64,000 nt of DNA from positions 1-64,000 of the forward strand of contig JAPSGI010000014.1 of assembly GCA_031177685.1 (NCBI GenBank), in the 5' to 3' direction. The position numbers and the translations under genes are program-made. Of the stretch, positions 16,819 to 24,939 are shown piece after piece. The number at the start of each line of letters is the position of its first letter. The stretch's first letter is position 1. The notes beneath the pieces are model-generated. The model did no database searches. It saw only the letters and a program-made list of their open reading frames with translations, and was not told the DNA's origin. This stretch comes from Solirubrobacteraceae bacterium (GTDB lineage Bacteria > Actinomycetota > Thermoleophilia > Solirubrobacterales > Solirubrobacteraceae).

Positions 16819-17030
16819 ACGCGCGGCGGCTGGCGCGGAGGGACCGCGGCGTCGTCGCGCCGGTCGGCGACGATGAACATCCACACCAGGGAGAGGATCA
16901 GCCCGACGATCCCCACCAGCATGAGGATGAGACCCACGGTTTCGATGTTGACGTCCTGCGGGTTCCAGGTCACCGCGTAACGGAGGATCGCCCCCACGGC
17001 GACCAGGAAGAGGGACGCGCCGATGCTCAT
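16815..17030 (-). CDS. DUF6458-like small membrane protein
   Basis: Protein of 71 residues with two transmembrane helices: SIGASLFLVAVGAILRYAV (residues 2-20) and VGLILMLVGIVGLILSLVW (about 30-49), separated by TWNPQDVNIE. This matches the actinobacterial DUF6458 pattern, in which MSIG-type openings and a VxLxTVG loop are typical. ATG 17030 is preferred over a start seven codons upstream because the first helix begins at once. Convergent with the NlpC/P60 gene, overlapping it by four bases. Function unknown. Confidence 0.7.
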   Translation of the reverse strand: MSIGASLFLVAVGAILRYAVTWNPQDVNIETVGLILMLVGIVGLILSLVWMFIVADRRDDAAVPPRQPPRV

Positions 17031-17065
17031 GGCCGGAGCGTACCCCGGCATTAGGATGGGAACCC

Positions 17066-18223
17066 ATGGAAGCGCTCGCCGACCTGTACGCGGTGCCGCA
17101 GGAGCACCTCGACTTCCGCGACACGATCCGGCGGATCGCGCGCGAGCGGGTCGCCCCGCGCGCGGCCGAGATCGACGAGAACGCCGAGTACCCGCACGAC
17201 ATACGCGAGCTGTTCGCCGAGCACGACCTGTTCGGTCTGCCCTTCGACGAGGAGCACGGCGGCACCGGCACCGGGACGCTGATGCTCAACATGGCGATCG
17301 AGGAGATCGCCAAGGTGTGCGCGTCGAGCGCGCTCATGCTGATGGTGCAGGAGCTCGGGACGCTGCCGATCCGCCTGTTCGGCTCGGACGAGCTCAAGGA
17401 CCGCTTCCTGCCGCGCTGCGCGTCCGGCGAGTGGACGCCCGCCTTCGCGCTCAGCGAGCCGGAGGCCGGCTCGGACCCGGGCGGGATGATCACGCGCGCC
17501 GTGCGCGACGGGGACGAGTGGGTGATCGACGGCACGAAGAACTGGATCACCAACCTCGGCATCGCCGACTTCTACGTCGTCTTCGCCGTCACGGACCGCG
17601 AGGTCGGCCACTCGCACGGGATCACCGCCTTCGTGGTGGAAGCCGACCGGCCCGGGTTCTCCGTGGGCAAGCTCGAGCACAAGCTCGGGATCCGCGGGTC
17701 GCCGACCGGCCAGCCGATCTTCGACGGCGTGCGCGTCCCCGCCGAGAACCTGATCGGGAACGAGGGGGAGGGGTTCAAGGTGGCGATGGCCACGCTCGAC
17801 CACTCGCGCCTGGGGGTGGCCGCGCAGGCGCTGGGGATCGCCCAGGGCGCGGCCGACTACGCCGCGGCCTACGCGCAGGAGCGCCGGCAGTTCGACAAGC
17901 CGATCGCGGCGTTTCAGGCCATCGCCTTCAAGCTGGCCGACATGGAGACGCAGTGCGCGGCCGGGCGCGAGCTGCTCTACAAGGCGTGCGCCAAGGTGGA
18001 CCGCCACGAGCCCGACATGGGCAAGTACAGCGCGATGGCCAAGCTGTTCTGCTCGGACACCGCGATGAGCGTGACCGTGGAGGCGGTCCAGGTCCTCGGC
18101 GGCTACGGCTACGTCAAGGAGTACCCGGTGGAGCGCTACCTGCGCGACGCCAAGATCACCCAGATCTACGAGGGCACCAACGAGATCCAGCGGCTCGTGA
18201 TCTCGCGCTCGCTCTCGCGCTGA
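17066..18223 (+). CDS. Acyl-CoA dehydrogenase
   Basis: Flavoenzyme of 385 residues, the standard size. The N-terminal helical domain is followed by FALSEPEAGSDPGG (first family signature) and WITNLGIADFYVVFAV. The C-terminal part has RRQFDKPIAAFQAIAFKLADM and QVLGGYGYVKEYPVERYLRDAKITQIYEGTNEIQ (second signature, in which the glutamate of YEGTNE is the usual catalytic base). It oxidises an acyl-CoA to the enoyl-CoA with electrons going to ETF. Chain length cannot be read from sequence. It is first of three same-strand genes. Confidence 0.94.
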   Translation: MEALADLYAVPQEHLDFRDTIRRIARERVAPRAAEIDENAEYPHDIRELFAEHDLFGLPFDEEHGGTGTGTLMLNMAIEEIAKVCASSALMLMVQELGTLPIRLFGSDELKDRFLPRCASGEWTPAFALSEPEAGSDPGGMITRAVRDGDEWVIDGTKNWITNLGIADFYVVFAVTDREVGHSHGITAFVVEADRPGFSVGKLEHKLGIRGSPTGQPIFDGVRVPAENLIGNEGEGFKVAMATLDHSRLGVAAQALGIAQGAADYAAAYAQERRQFDKPIAAFQAIAFKLADMETQCAAGRELLYKACAKVDRHEPDMGKYSAMAKLFCSDTAMSVTVEAVQVLGGYGYVKEYPVERYLRDAKITQIYEGTNEIQRLVISRSLSR

Positions 18224-18236
18224 AGGGGACTACGCG

Positions 18237-18869
18237 ATGCGGCCGGTGACTCCAAGGGCGATCGCGGGATCGGCCGCGGCGGCGCTGTGCTTCGGGATCG
18301 CCTTCATCTCGCTGGCCAACGGGTTCTCGTCCTCGTTCCCCGTCCAGCTGGTGCAGTGGGCGGCGGTCCTCGCGGCCGGCGCGCTCGTGATCGCGTTCCC
18401 GCTGGTGACGATCGCACTGCGCATGGCCGACTGGCGCGACCCCGCCTCCGAGCGGGAGTTCGAGGCGATCGTGCAGCGCTCCGAGCGCCTGGCGCGCGAC
18501 GACCTGGCGGTGGAGCCCGACGAGATGGACTTCATGGACCTCGATCCCTACGACGACGCGGAGTTCGAGGAGCTGGTCGGCGACGCGCTGGACGAGCTGC
18601 CCGACTGGGCCCGCCGCGCCCTGGAGCGCAACGTCGCCATCGTGATCTCCGACGGCGGCAGCCGCGCCGGCGCCTACGGGCTCTACCACGGCGACGGGGT
18701 GGCCCGCGACGACGTGGCCGACCGCATCGTCATCTACCGCGACACCCTGCGCCGCGACTTCGGCCACGACGCCGATGCGCTGCGCGCGCAGGTGGTGCGC
18801 ACGGTCCGCCACGAGCTGGCCCACCATCTCGGCTGGGACGAGCTGGGGGTGCGGGACCTCGGGCTGTGA
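18237..18869 (+). CDS. Membrane-anchored minimal zinc metallopeptidase (Zincin_1-like)
   Basis: Protein of 210 residues. The first 65 residues hold two transmembrane helices; then comes an acidic linker (DEMDFMDLDPYDDAEFEE). The domain from about residue 100 (ELPDWARRALERNVAIVI to the end) resembles the PF06262 zincin family, with IVIYRDTLRRDFG and the zinc site HELAHHLG near residue 195. Most family members are soluble proteins of 110-140 residues, so the membrane extension is unusual. Its stop overlaps the start of the DAHP synthase gene (TGATG), implying translational coupling. Confidence 0.8.
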   Translation: MRPVTPRAIAGSAAAALCFGIAFISLANGFSSSFPVQLVQWAAVLAAGALVIAFPLVTIALRMADWRDPASEREFEAIVQRSERLARDDLAVEPDEMDFMDLDPYDDAEFEELVGDALDELPDWARRALERNVAIVISDGGSRAGAYGLYHGDGVARDDVADRIVIYRDTLRRDFGHDADALRAQVVRTVRHELAHHLGWDELGVRDLGL

Positions 18870-19888
18870 TGGTCGTGATGACACCCGACGCCGGCGAGGC
18901 GGAGATCCAGGCCGTCGTCGAGCGGCTGGAGACGACCGGCGTCCACGTGATGGTGCTGCCGGGCGAGCTCACCACTGCGATCGGTGCGATCGGCGACCCG
19001 GAGGGCGTGGCCGAGCTGGGCCTGGAGGGGATGGCGGGCGTGGACCGGGTCGTGCCGATCTCGCGGCCTTACAAGCTGGCGTCCTCCGAGCTGGCCCACC
19101 ACGAGCCGACGGTCGTGGAGGTCGACGGGCGCCGGGTGGGCGGCGGCGACACGTTCTGCCTGATCGCGGGGCCATGCACGGTGGAGTCCTCGGAGCAGAC
19201 GCTGGCGGTCGCGGAGACCGTGGCCGCCTCCGGCGCCTCGCTGCTGCGCGGCGGGGCGTTCAAGCCGCGGACCTCTCCGTTCGCCTTCAAGGGGCTGGGC
19301 GTCGAGGGGTTGTCGATCCTGGCCGCCGCCCGCGCGGCGACCGGGCTGCCCGTCGTCACCGAGCTGCTCGACAGCGCCCACGCGGACGCGATCCACGAGT
19401 ACGCGGACGTGGTGCAGATCGGGGCGCGCAACATGCAGAACTACGCGCTGCTGGAGGTGGCGGGGAAGCTGGGAAAGCCGGTCCTGCTCAAGCGCGGGCT
19501 GTCCTCGACGGTCGAGGAGCTGCTGCAGGCGGCGGACTACATCCTCAAGGAGGGCAACGAGGCGGTGATGCTGTGCGAGCGCGGCATCCGGACCTTCGAG
19601 ACCGCCACGCGGTTTACTTTGGATCTCTCGTCCGTGCCGTGGCTGAAGCTGCACTCGCACCTGCCGGTGATCGTGGACCCCTCGCACGCCTCGGGCGACC
19701 GGCGGCTCGTGGAGCCGTTGTCGCGCGCCGCGGCCGCGGTGGGGGCGGACGGCGTGATGGTCGAGGTGCACACGGACCCGGAGGCGGCGGTGTGCGACGG
19801 GCCGCAGGCGCTGTACGCCTCCGCCTTCGCCTCGTACGCCGCCTCCGTCGCGGCGCATGCTTCACTGGTTGGGAAGCGGCTGGCGTAG
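18869..19888 (+). CDS. aroF: 3-deoxy-7-phosphoheptulonate synthase (AroF/type I-beta)
   Basis: First enzyme of the shikimate pathway, condensing phosphoenolpyruvate and erythrose 4-phosphate. The protein is 339 residues. An N-terminal ferredoxin-like regulatory domain (residues 1-75) is followed by the barrel with CLIAGPCTVES, RGGAFKPRTSPFAF, VLLKRGLSST, CERGIRTFE and the metal-site segment VDPSHASGDR. This is the Thermotoga/Bacillus-like domain order. Translation is coupled to the metallopeptidase gene. The start could shift three codons to a second ATG. Confidence 0.93.
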   Translation: MVVMTPDAGEAEIQAVVERLETTGVHVMVLPGELTTAIGAIGDPEGVAELGLEGMAGVDRVVPISRPYKLASSELAHHEPTVVEVDGRRVGGGDTFCLIAGPCTVESSEQTLAVAETVAASGASLLRGGAFKPRTSPFAFKGLGVEGLSILAAARAATGLPVVTELLDSAHADAIHEYADVVQIGARNMQNYALLEVAGKLGKPVLLKRGLSSTVEELLQAADYILKEGNEAVMLCERGIRTFETATRFTLDLSSVPWLKLHSHLPVIVDPSHASGDRRLVEPLSRAAAAVGADGVMVEVHTDPEAAVCDGPQALYASAFASYAASVAAHASLVGKRLA

Positions 19889-20103
19889 GTCCTCTTAACG
19901 GGGTAACGGCGGCATTCAGGGGTTGGGTCCGGGGGTGGCGGCCGACCCGCGCGCTCGCCGCCCCGCGCAACGCCCGGATTCCCCCGCGCTCCCCCCGCGC
20001 GCAACACGCGATTTCCCCGGGTGTCGGGTCTCCGCGGCTGGCCGAGGGCGTTTTGTTGCAGAGGCGTGTTGTTTCGGCGCGCGGGCTTTTGGATGCTGCG
20101 GGC

Positions 20104-20274
20104 ATGGCCACGGTCGACCGTCATGCCGCCGCGGAGAGTCACATGCGCCGCCTTCTCGAATCCGAAGGGCTCCCGCCGCCGGACGAGGTCGAGCACCGCG
20201 AGACGGAGATCGTGCTGCTCTGGAACGGGCCCGAGGTGGCGGTGGTCATCGAGCTCGACGAGCTACCCGGCTGA
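20104..20274 (+). CDS. Small acidic hypothetical protein, 56 residues
   Basis: Starts at ATG 20104. The product opens MATVDRHAAAESHMRRLLES and ends with LLWNGPEVAVVIELDELPG, predicting one helix then a beta hairpin. The C-terminal pattern of alternating hydrophobics and acidic residues looks like a genuine fold. Its end overlaps the tail of the convergent DUF559 gene by 29 bases. The preceding 215 bases (19889-20103) show no gene, RNA motif or clear promoter. Family not recognised. Confidence 0.5.
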   Translation: MATVDRHAAAESHMRRLLESEGLPPPDEVEHRETEIVLLWNGPEVAVVIELDELPG

Positions 20275-21148
20275 GGGTCGCCTGGACGTCGTCCGGCTCG
20301 TGCGCGACCTGTTCGTGCGTGAAGCGCAGGACGGTCAGGCCGGCGGCGGCGTGCGCCTGGTCGCGGCGGCGGTCGCTGGACTGCTGGGACGGCGTGCGGT
20401 GGTAGCGCAGGCCGTCGGTCTCGACGATCAGGCCGAGGTCCGGCCAGTGGAAGTCGACGGTGTATCCGTTCACTCGCGCGCCGGTGTCCGGCAGCGGCAG
20501 CCCTGCCCGGCGCGCGAGCGCCAGGAATCGCCGCTCGAGCTCCGACTCGGTCAGTGCGAACGTCCGGCGGTCGAGGATTCGCCTCAGCGCGGCGGTCCCG
20601 GGCCGCTGAACTCCGGCATCCAGGGCGGCCCGGAGCGTCTCGGGGTCGATGAGGTCTCGCTTGTCGGCCTCGTTGATCGCCCTCTCCAGCCGCCCGCGGT
20701 CGAGCGCGGCGGCCAGGTCGATCAGGGTGGCCGGCGGGGTGGTGACGGGGATGCCGGCGCACCGCGTCACTTCGCTCTCGCCGAGGGCCGTCCGGCGGTG
20801 CACCCGGATGCCCACGCGCCGCTTCGGCCGCCGCCCGGATGGCACCGAGACGTCAATCTCCCGCGTCCGCTGCGGCGCGATCTCCCACAGGGCCGCGGCG
20901 CTCCCATGGCTCAGTACGGCCCCGTCCCCACACGTCAGAACGGCCGCCATCCATTGGCCGTGCGCCGTCAACTCCGGCCGCCCGACCGCGTACACGTCCG
21001 GCCGGACCGGGTGCAGCCGCCCCCGCTCCACCCTATGCCGGATCGCTTCGCGCCCAAAGCCCATCGCACCAAGCTGCGCCCGACTCACCACCCCGTGCTG
21101 GGCCCGGACCAGCGCCCACACGGACGATTGGAGCGTTTTGGGGGTCAT
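20246..21148 (-). CDS. AbiEi-like/DUF559 domain protein
   Basis: Protein of 300 residues. The N-terminal winged-helix region (HGVVSRAQLGAMGFGREAIRHRVERG, then LHPVRPDVYAVG) resembles the AbiEi_4-type antitoxin DNA-binding domain. The C-terminal part (GYTVDFHWPDLGLIVETDGL, RRRDQAHAAAGLTVLRFTHEQV) matches DUF559, related to very-short-patch-repair-like endonucleases with an E-x-D centre. Such fused proteins occur in many copies in Thermoleophilia and usually lack an AbiEii toxin partner, as here. Whether it acts in defence or regulation is unknown. ATG 21148 is the first start in the conserved part. Confidence 0.78.
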   Translation of the reverse strand: MTPKTLQSSVWALVRAQHGVVSRAQLGAMGFGREAIRHRVERGRLHPVRPDVYAVGRPELTAHGQWMAAVLTCGDGAVLSHGSAAALWEIAPQRTREIDVSVPSGRRPKRRVGIRVHRRTALGESEVTRCAGIPVTTPPATLIDLAAALDRGRLERAINEADKRDLIDPETLRAALDAGVQRPGTAALRRILDRRTFALTESELERRFLALARRAGLPLPDTGARVNGYTVDFHWPDLGLIVETDGLRYHRTPSQQSSDRRRDQAHAAAGLTVLRFTHEQVAHEPDDVQATLSRVARRAR

Positions 21149-21223
21149 AGCCCCCAATAGGGTCCAGTGACTGTGGATTCGCCCCGGCGCTAGGGTTCTC
21201 CGCCTACGAAAGGGGAGGGCTCT

Positions 21224-22426
21224 ATGGCCGAAGCAGTGATCGTCGATGCCGTTCGGACGCCGATTGGGCGTGCTTTCAAGGGGTCGTTGCGTCATGTGCG
21301 CGCGGATGAGCTGGCGGCGGTGCCGCTGCGGGCGCTGCGCGAGCGCAATCCCGAGGTGGACTTCGGCGAGACCGATGACCTGATGATGGGCGCAGCCTCT
21401 TCGATCGGCGAGCAGGGCTACAACGTGGGGCGCAACGCGGGGCTGCTCGCGGGCATCGACCACCACGTGCCGGCGACGACGGTCAACCGTTTCTGTGCCT
21501 CCTCGCTGCAGACGATCCGCATGGCGTTCCATGCGATCCAGGCCGGGGAGGGGGACCAGTACGTCGCGGCGGGCGTGGAGTCGGTGTCGCGGGCCGGTCT
21601 GGGCGCGGGGATGCCCGACGAGGCCAAGCACCCGCAGCTCGCGGGCGGCGACGGTTCGCTGTTCGACGTCTACATCCCGATGGGCCTGACGGCGGAGAAC
21701 GTCGCGCAGCGCTGCAACGTCAGCCGCGAGGCGCAGGACGAGTGGGCCGTGATCTCGCAGAACCGCGCCGTGGACGCGCAGGAGTCCGGGCACTTCGACA
21801 AGGAGATCGTGCCCGTCGACACGCCGGCCGCCACGGAGAACGACAAGGAGGGCAACGAGGTCCAGGTCGAGGCCGGCACGATGACCAAGGACGACGGCCC
21901 CCGCCCCGGCACCACGATGGAGAAGCTCGCGGCGCTGAAGCCCGCCTTCCGCGAGGACGGCACGGTCACCGCGGGCAACGCCTGTCCCCTCAACGACGGC
22001 GCCGCCGCGGTCCTCGTGATGTCGCGCGAGAAGGCCGACGGCCTCGGCCTGAAGCCCAAGGCGCGCATCGTCGCCTCCTCGGTCGCCGCCATCCGTCCGG
22101 AGATCATGGGCCTCGGCCCGCTTCCCGCGGTGGAGAAGGTGCTCGCCCAGGCCAACATGACCATCGACGACCTGGACGTGCTCGAGCTCAACGAGGCGTT
22201 CGCCGCCCAGGTCGTGCCGTGCCGCGACGAGTGGGGCATCGACCCGGACAAGCTCAACCCGTTCGGCGGCGCGATCGCGCTCGGCCACCCGTTCGGCATG
22301 ACAGGCGCGCGGATCATGACCACGCTGCTCAACGACCTGGAGACGCTCGACGGGACGATCGGCCTGGAGACGATGTGCGTGGCCGGCGGGATGGGCCAGG
22401 CGATGATCGTCGAGCGGCTCAACTGA
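21224..22426 (+). CDS. Acetyl-CoA C-acyltransferase (thiolase)
   Basis: Thiolase of 400 residues. It has the opening VDAVRTPIGRAFKG, the acyl-accepting cysteine in NRFCASSLQ (Cys91), NEAFAAQ, the His motif GHPFGMTGAR, and the C-terminal catalytic cysteine in ETMCVAGGMGQAM. Cys and His catalytic residues are all present; GHPFG and CVAGGMG are mild variants of GHPxG and CxGGGxG. It probably cleaves 3-ketoacyl-CoA in beta-oxidation. A strong Shine-Dalgarno (AAAGGGGAGGG) precedes the ATG. Confidence 0.93.
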   Translation: MAEAVIVDAVRTPIGRAFKGSLRHVRADELAAVPLRALRERNPEVDFGETDDLMMGAASSIGEQGYNVGRNAGLLAGIDHHVPATTVNRFCASSLQTIRMAFHAIQAGEGDQYVAAGVESVSRAGLGAGMPDEAKHPQLAGGDGSLFDVYIPMGLTAENVAQRCNVSREAQDEWAVISQNRAVDAQESGHFDKEIVPVDTPAATENDKEGNEVQVEAGTMTKDDGPRPGTTMEKLAALKPAFREDGTVTAGNACPLNDGAAAVLVMSREKADGLGLKPKARIVASSVAAIRPEIMGLGPLPAVEKVLAQANMTIDDLDVLELNEAFAAQVVPCRDEWGIDPDKLNPFGGAIALGHPFGMTGARIMTTLLNDLETLDGTIGLETMCVAGGMGQAMIVERLN

Positions 22427-22486
22427 GTCTCGAAACACAGACGTTTATCTGAGACCGATCGATGGTAGGTCGGGTAGTGGTCCGCC

Positions 22487-23581
22487 ATGGCCGAACGCGG
22501 CGCCACACCTCAGGTCTCTCCGACGCGCAGGCGGGCGCTGAACGCGGTCCGTTCGCTGTTCAGCCCCCTGCTGCCGGACGACTACCTCGAGCTGATCAAC
22601 CCGCTGTGGTCCACGCGCGAGCTGCGGGGGCGGATCGAGCACATCCGCCCGGAGCGGGGAAACGCCGTGACGATCGCGATCCGCCCGGGTCACGAGTGGC
22701 CGGGGCACCGCCCGGGCCAGTACCTGCGGGTCGGCGTGGTCGTCGACGGCGTCTTCCACTGGCGCGCGTACTCGCTCACCTCGGAGCCGAAGAGAGACGA
22801 CCGCTGCATCGCGATCACGCCGAAGCTGGTCGAGGCCGGCAAGGTCACGCCCTACCTCGTCAACCACGCCAAGCCGGGCGAAATAGTCCGCCTGGGCGGC
22901 GTCGAGGGCGACTTCACACTCCCTGACCCGCCCCCCAGCCGGCTGCTGTTCATCAGCGCCGGCAGCGGCATCACGCCGATCATGAGCATGCTGCGCGCCC
23001 TGGACCGCGCGGACGCCATCGGCGACGCCGTCCTCCTGCACTCGGCCCGCACCGAGCGCGACATCATCTTCGGCGACGAGCTCGAAGCGCTCGACCACAA
23101 GCACCAAAACCTGCGCCTGCACCTCCAGCTGACCCGCACGGCAGGCCGCCTGCACCCCACCGACCTCGACGACCTCTGCCCCGACTGGCGCGAGCGCGAG
23201 ACTTTCGCCTCCGGCCCCGGCGAGCTGCTCGATGCGCTCACGGAGCACTGGGAGCGCGAGGGCGACCCGCAGCGCCTGCGCATGGAGCGCTTCCAGCCCA
23301 AGCTCGGGCTCGCCGAGGAGGGGGAGGGGGGCACGATCCGCTTCCTGGAGAGCGATTGCGAGGTCGAGTCCGACGGCGCCACGCCGATCCTCGTCGCCGG
23401 GGAGGAGGCGGGCCTGGAGCTGCCCTACGGCTGCCGGGAGGGCATCTGCCACACGTGCGTGGGCAAGTTGCGCTCCGGCCGCGTACGGGACATGCGCAAC
23501 GGGAAGGTCTACGGGTCGGAGGGCGAGACCGTCCGCACCTGCATCAACGCACCCGAGGGACGACTGGAGATCGAACTGTGA
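22487..23581 (+). CDS. Flavodoxin reductase-type oxidoreductase with 2Fe-2S domain
   Basis: Protein of 364 residues with an FNR-like module then a plant-type ferredoxin. The FAD motif is HWRAYSLTSEP; NAD(P)-binding is at FISAGSGITPIMSMLRAL; the C-terminal cluster has Cys in YGCREGICHTCVG and, about 30 residues later, VRTCIN. This is the arrangement of mycobacterial Rv3230c, the electron donor of the DesA3 stearoyl-CoA desaturase. The stop overlaps the desaturase start (GTGA), which supports the same partnership here. Confidence 0.9.
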   Translation: MAERGATPQVSPTRRRALNAVRSLFSPLLPDDYLELINPLWSTRELRGRIEHIRPERGNAVTIAIRPGHEWPGHRPGQYLRVGVVVDGVFHWRAYSLTSEPKRDDRCIAITPKLVEAGKVTPYLVNHAKPGEIVRLGGVEGDFTLPDPPPSRLLFISAGSGITPIMSMLRALDRADAIGDAVLLHSARTERDIIFGDELEALDHKHQNLRLHLQLTRTAGRLHPTDLDDLCPDWRERETFASGPGELLDALTEHWEREGDPQRLRMERFQPKLGLAEEGEGGTIRFLESDCEVESDGATPILVAGEEAGLELPYGCREGICHTCVGKLRSGRVRDMRNGKVYGSEGETVRTCINAPEGRLEIEL

Positions 23582-24939
23582 CGACCACCGAAGTGCAGAG
23601 CCCACTGGCGCGCCTGACCGACGAGCAGCTGGAGGAGCTGGGCCGCGAGCTCGACGCGATCCACGACGAGGTCTACGACGACCTGGGCGACCGCGACCGC
23701 CGCTACATCACTGCGATGATCGACCTGCACCGGCGGCTGGCCGTCCTGGCTCGCGTGTCGCTGCTGGCCGCTCGCTTCAAGCCGGCGTGGGTCCTCGGAA
23801 CGACCGCGAACTCCGCGGCCAAGATCCTCGAGAACATGGAGCTGGGCCACAACATCCTGCACGGCCAGTGGGACTGGATGAACGACCCGCACATCCACTC
23901 CACGACGTGGGACTGGGACACCGCGTCGACCTCGGAGGCGTGGAAGCACTCGCACAACTACGTGCACCACACCTACACGAACATCCTGGGCAAGGACAAG
24001 GACCTCGGCTACGAGATCATGCGGATCGATCCGCACCAGCGCTGGAACCCGGTCTACCTGCTGCAGCCCTTCTACAACCTGGTGCTGATGGCGCTGTTCG
24101 AGTGGGGCGTCGCCCTGCACGACCTCGACTTCGAGGCGATCCGCAAGGGCGAGAAGCCCAAGGAGAAGGTGGTCGAGGAGCTCAAGGGCATCGCGGGCAA
24201 GGCGCGCAGCCAGATCGTCAAGGACTACGTCGCGTGGCCGCTGATCTCCGCGCTGGCCGCCGGGGCGACGGCCGCCGGGGTGGAGCACGTGCGCGCGACG
24301 CGCCGGCGTCGCGGCCTGCGAGGGCGGCTGCGGCGCGGCAACCCGCTCGCGGAGGCCGTCGCGGCCGGGCTCACGGAGGCCCGCCGCACGTTCCGCGCCA
24401 CCGCCAAGGCCAACGCGACCGCCAACGTGGTGCGCAACGTCTGGGCCTACGCGATCATCTTCTGCGGGCACTTTCCCGACCAGACGTACACCTTCACCCA
24501 GGAGGAGGTGGAGGACGAGTCCCGCGGCGGCTGGTACGTGCGCCAGCTCGTCGGGGCGGCCAACATCGACGGCGGCCCGTTCTTCCACGTGGCCAGCGGC
24601 AACCTGGGCTTCCAGGTGGAGCACCACCTGTTCCCCGACATGCCCAGCACGCGCTACGCGGAAATCGCGCCGCGCGTCAAGGACGTCTGCGAGCGCTACG
24701 AGCTGCCGTACAACTCGGGACCGTTCTTCAAGCAGATCGGCATGGTGCAGCGCACGATCCTGCGGCTCGCCTTCCCGGGAGGACGGCCGCGCCCCAAGCC
24801 GGGCCCCTACCGGCGCGAGCACGGGCGGACGGCGTCCGTCGAGGGCAACGGGTCGCGGCCCCAGCGCCACCAGGCGCCGGGACCGGACGGCGCCGGCCCC
24901 GAGCAGCGCGACGCCGGCGTGCGCGTCGAGATGCCCTAG
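23578..24939 (+). CDS. Membrane fatty acid/acyl-CoA desaturase (DesA3-like)
   Basis: Diiron membrane desaturase of 453 residues, starting at GTG 23578 inside the reductase stop. The three histidine boxes are ELGHNILHGQWDW, HSHNYVHHTYTN and, near the C-terminus, FQVEHHLFPDMP. Hydrophobic segments lie between the second and third boxes, although the stretch around residues 235-280 is Arg/Ala-rich and less typical. It introduces a double bond into a fatty acyl chain, taking electrons from the adjacent reductase. The Pro/Arg/Gly-rich C-terminal tail of about 50 residues is likely disordered. Confidence 0.92.
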   Translation: MTTTEVQSPLARLTDEQLEELGRELDAIHDEVYDDLGDRDRRYITAMIDLHRRLAVLARVSLLAARFKPAWVLGTTANSAAKILENMELGHNILHGQWDWMNDPHIHSTTWDWDTASTSEAWKHSHNYVHHTYTNILGKDKDLGYEIMRIDPHQRWNPVYLLQPFYNLVLMALFEWGVALHDLDFEAIRKGEKPKEKVVEELKGIAGKARSQIVKDYVAWPLISALAAGATAAGVEHVRATRRRRGLRGRLRRGNPLAEAVAAGLTEARRTFRATAKANATANVVRNVWAYAIIFCGHFPDQTYTFTQEEVEDESRGGWYVRQLVGAANIDGGPFFHVASGNLGFQVEHHLFPDMPSTRYAEIAPRVKDVCERYELPYNSGPFFKQIGMVQRTILRLAFPGGRPRPKPGPYRREHGRTASVEGNGSRPQRHQAPGPDGAGPEQRDAGVRVEMP

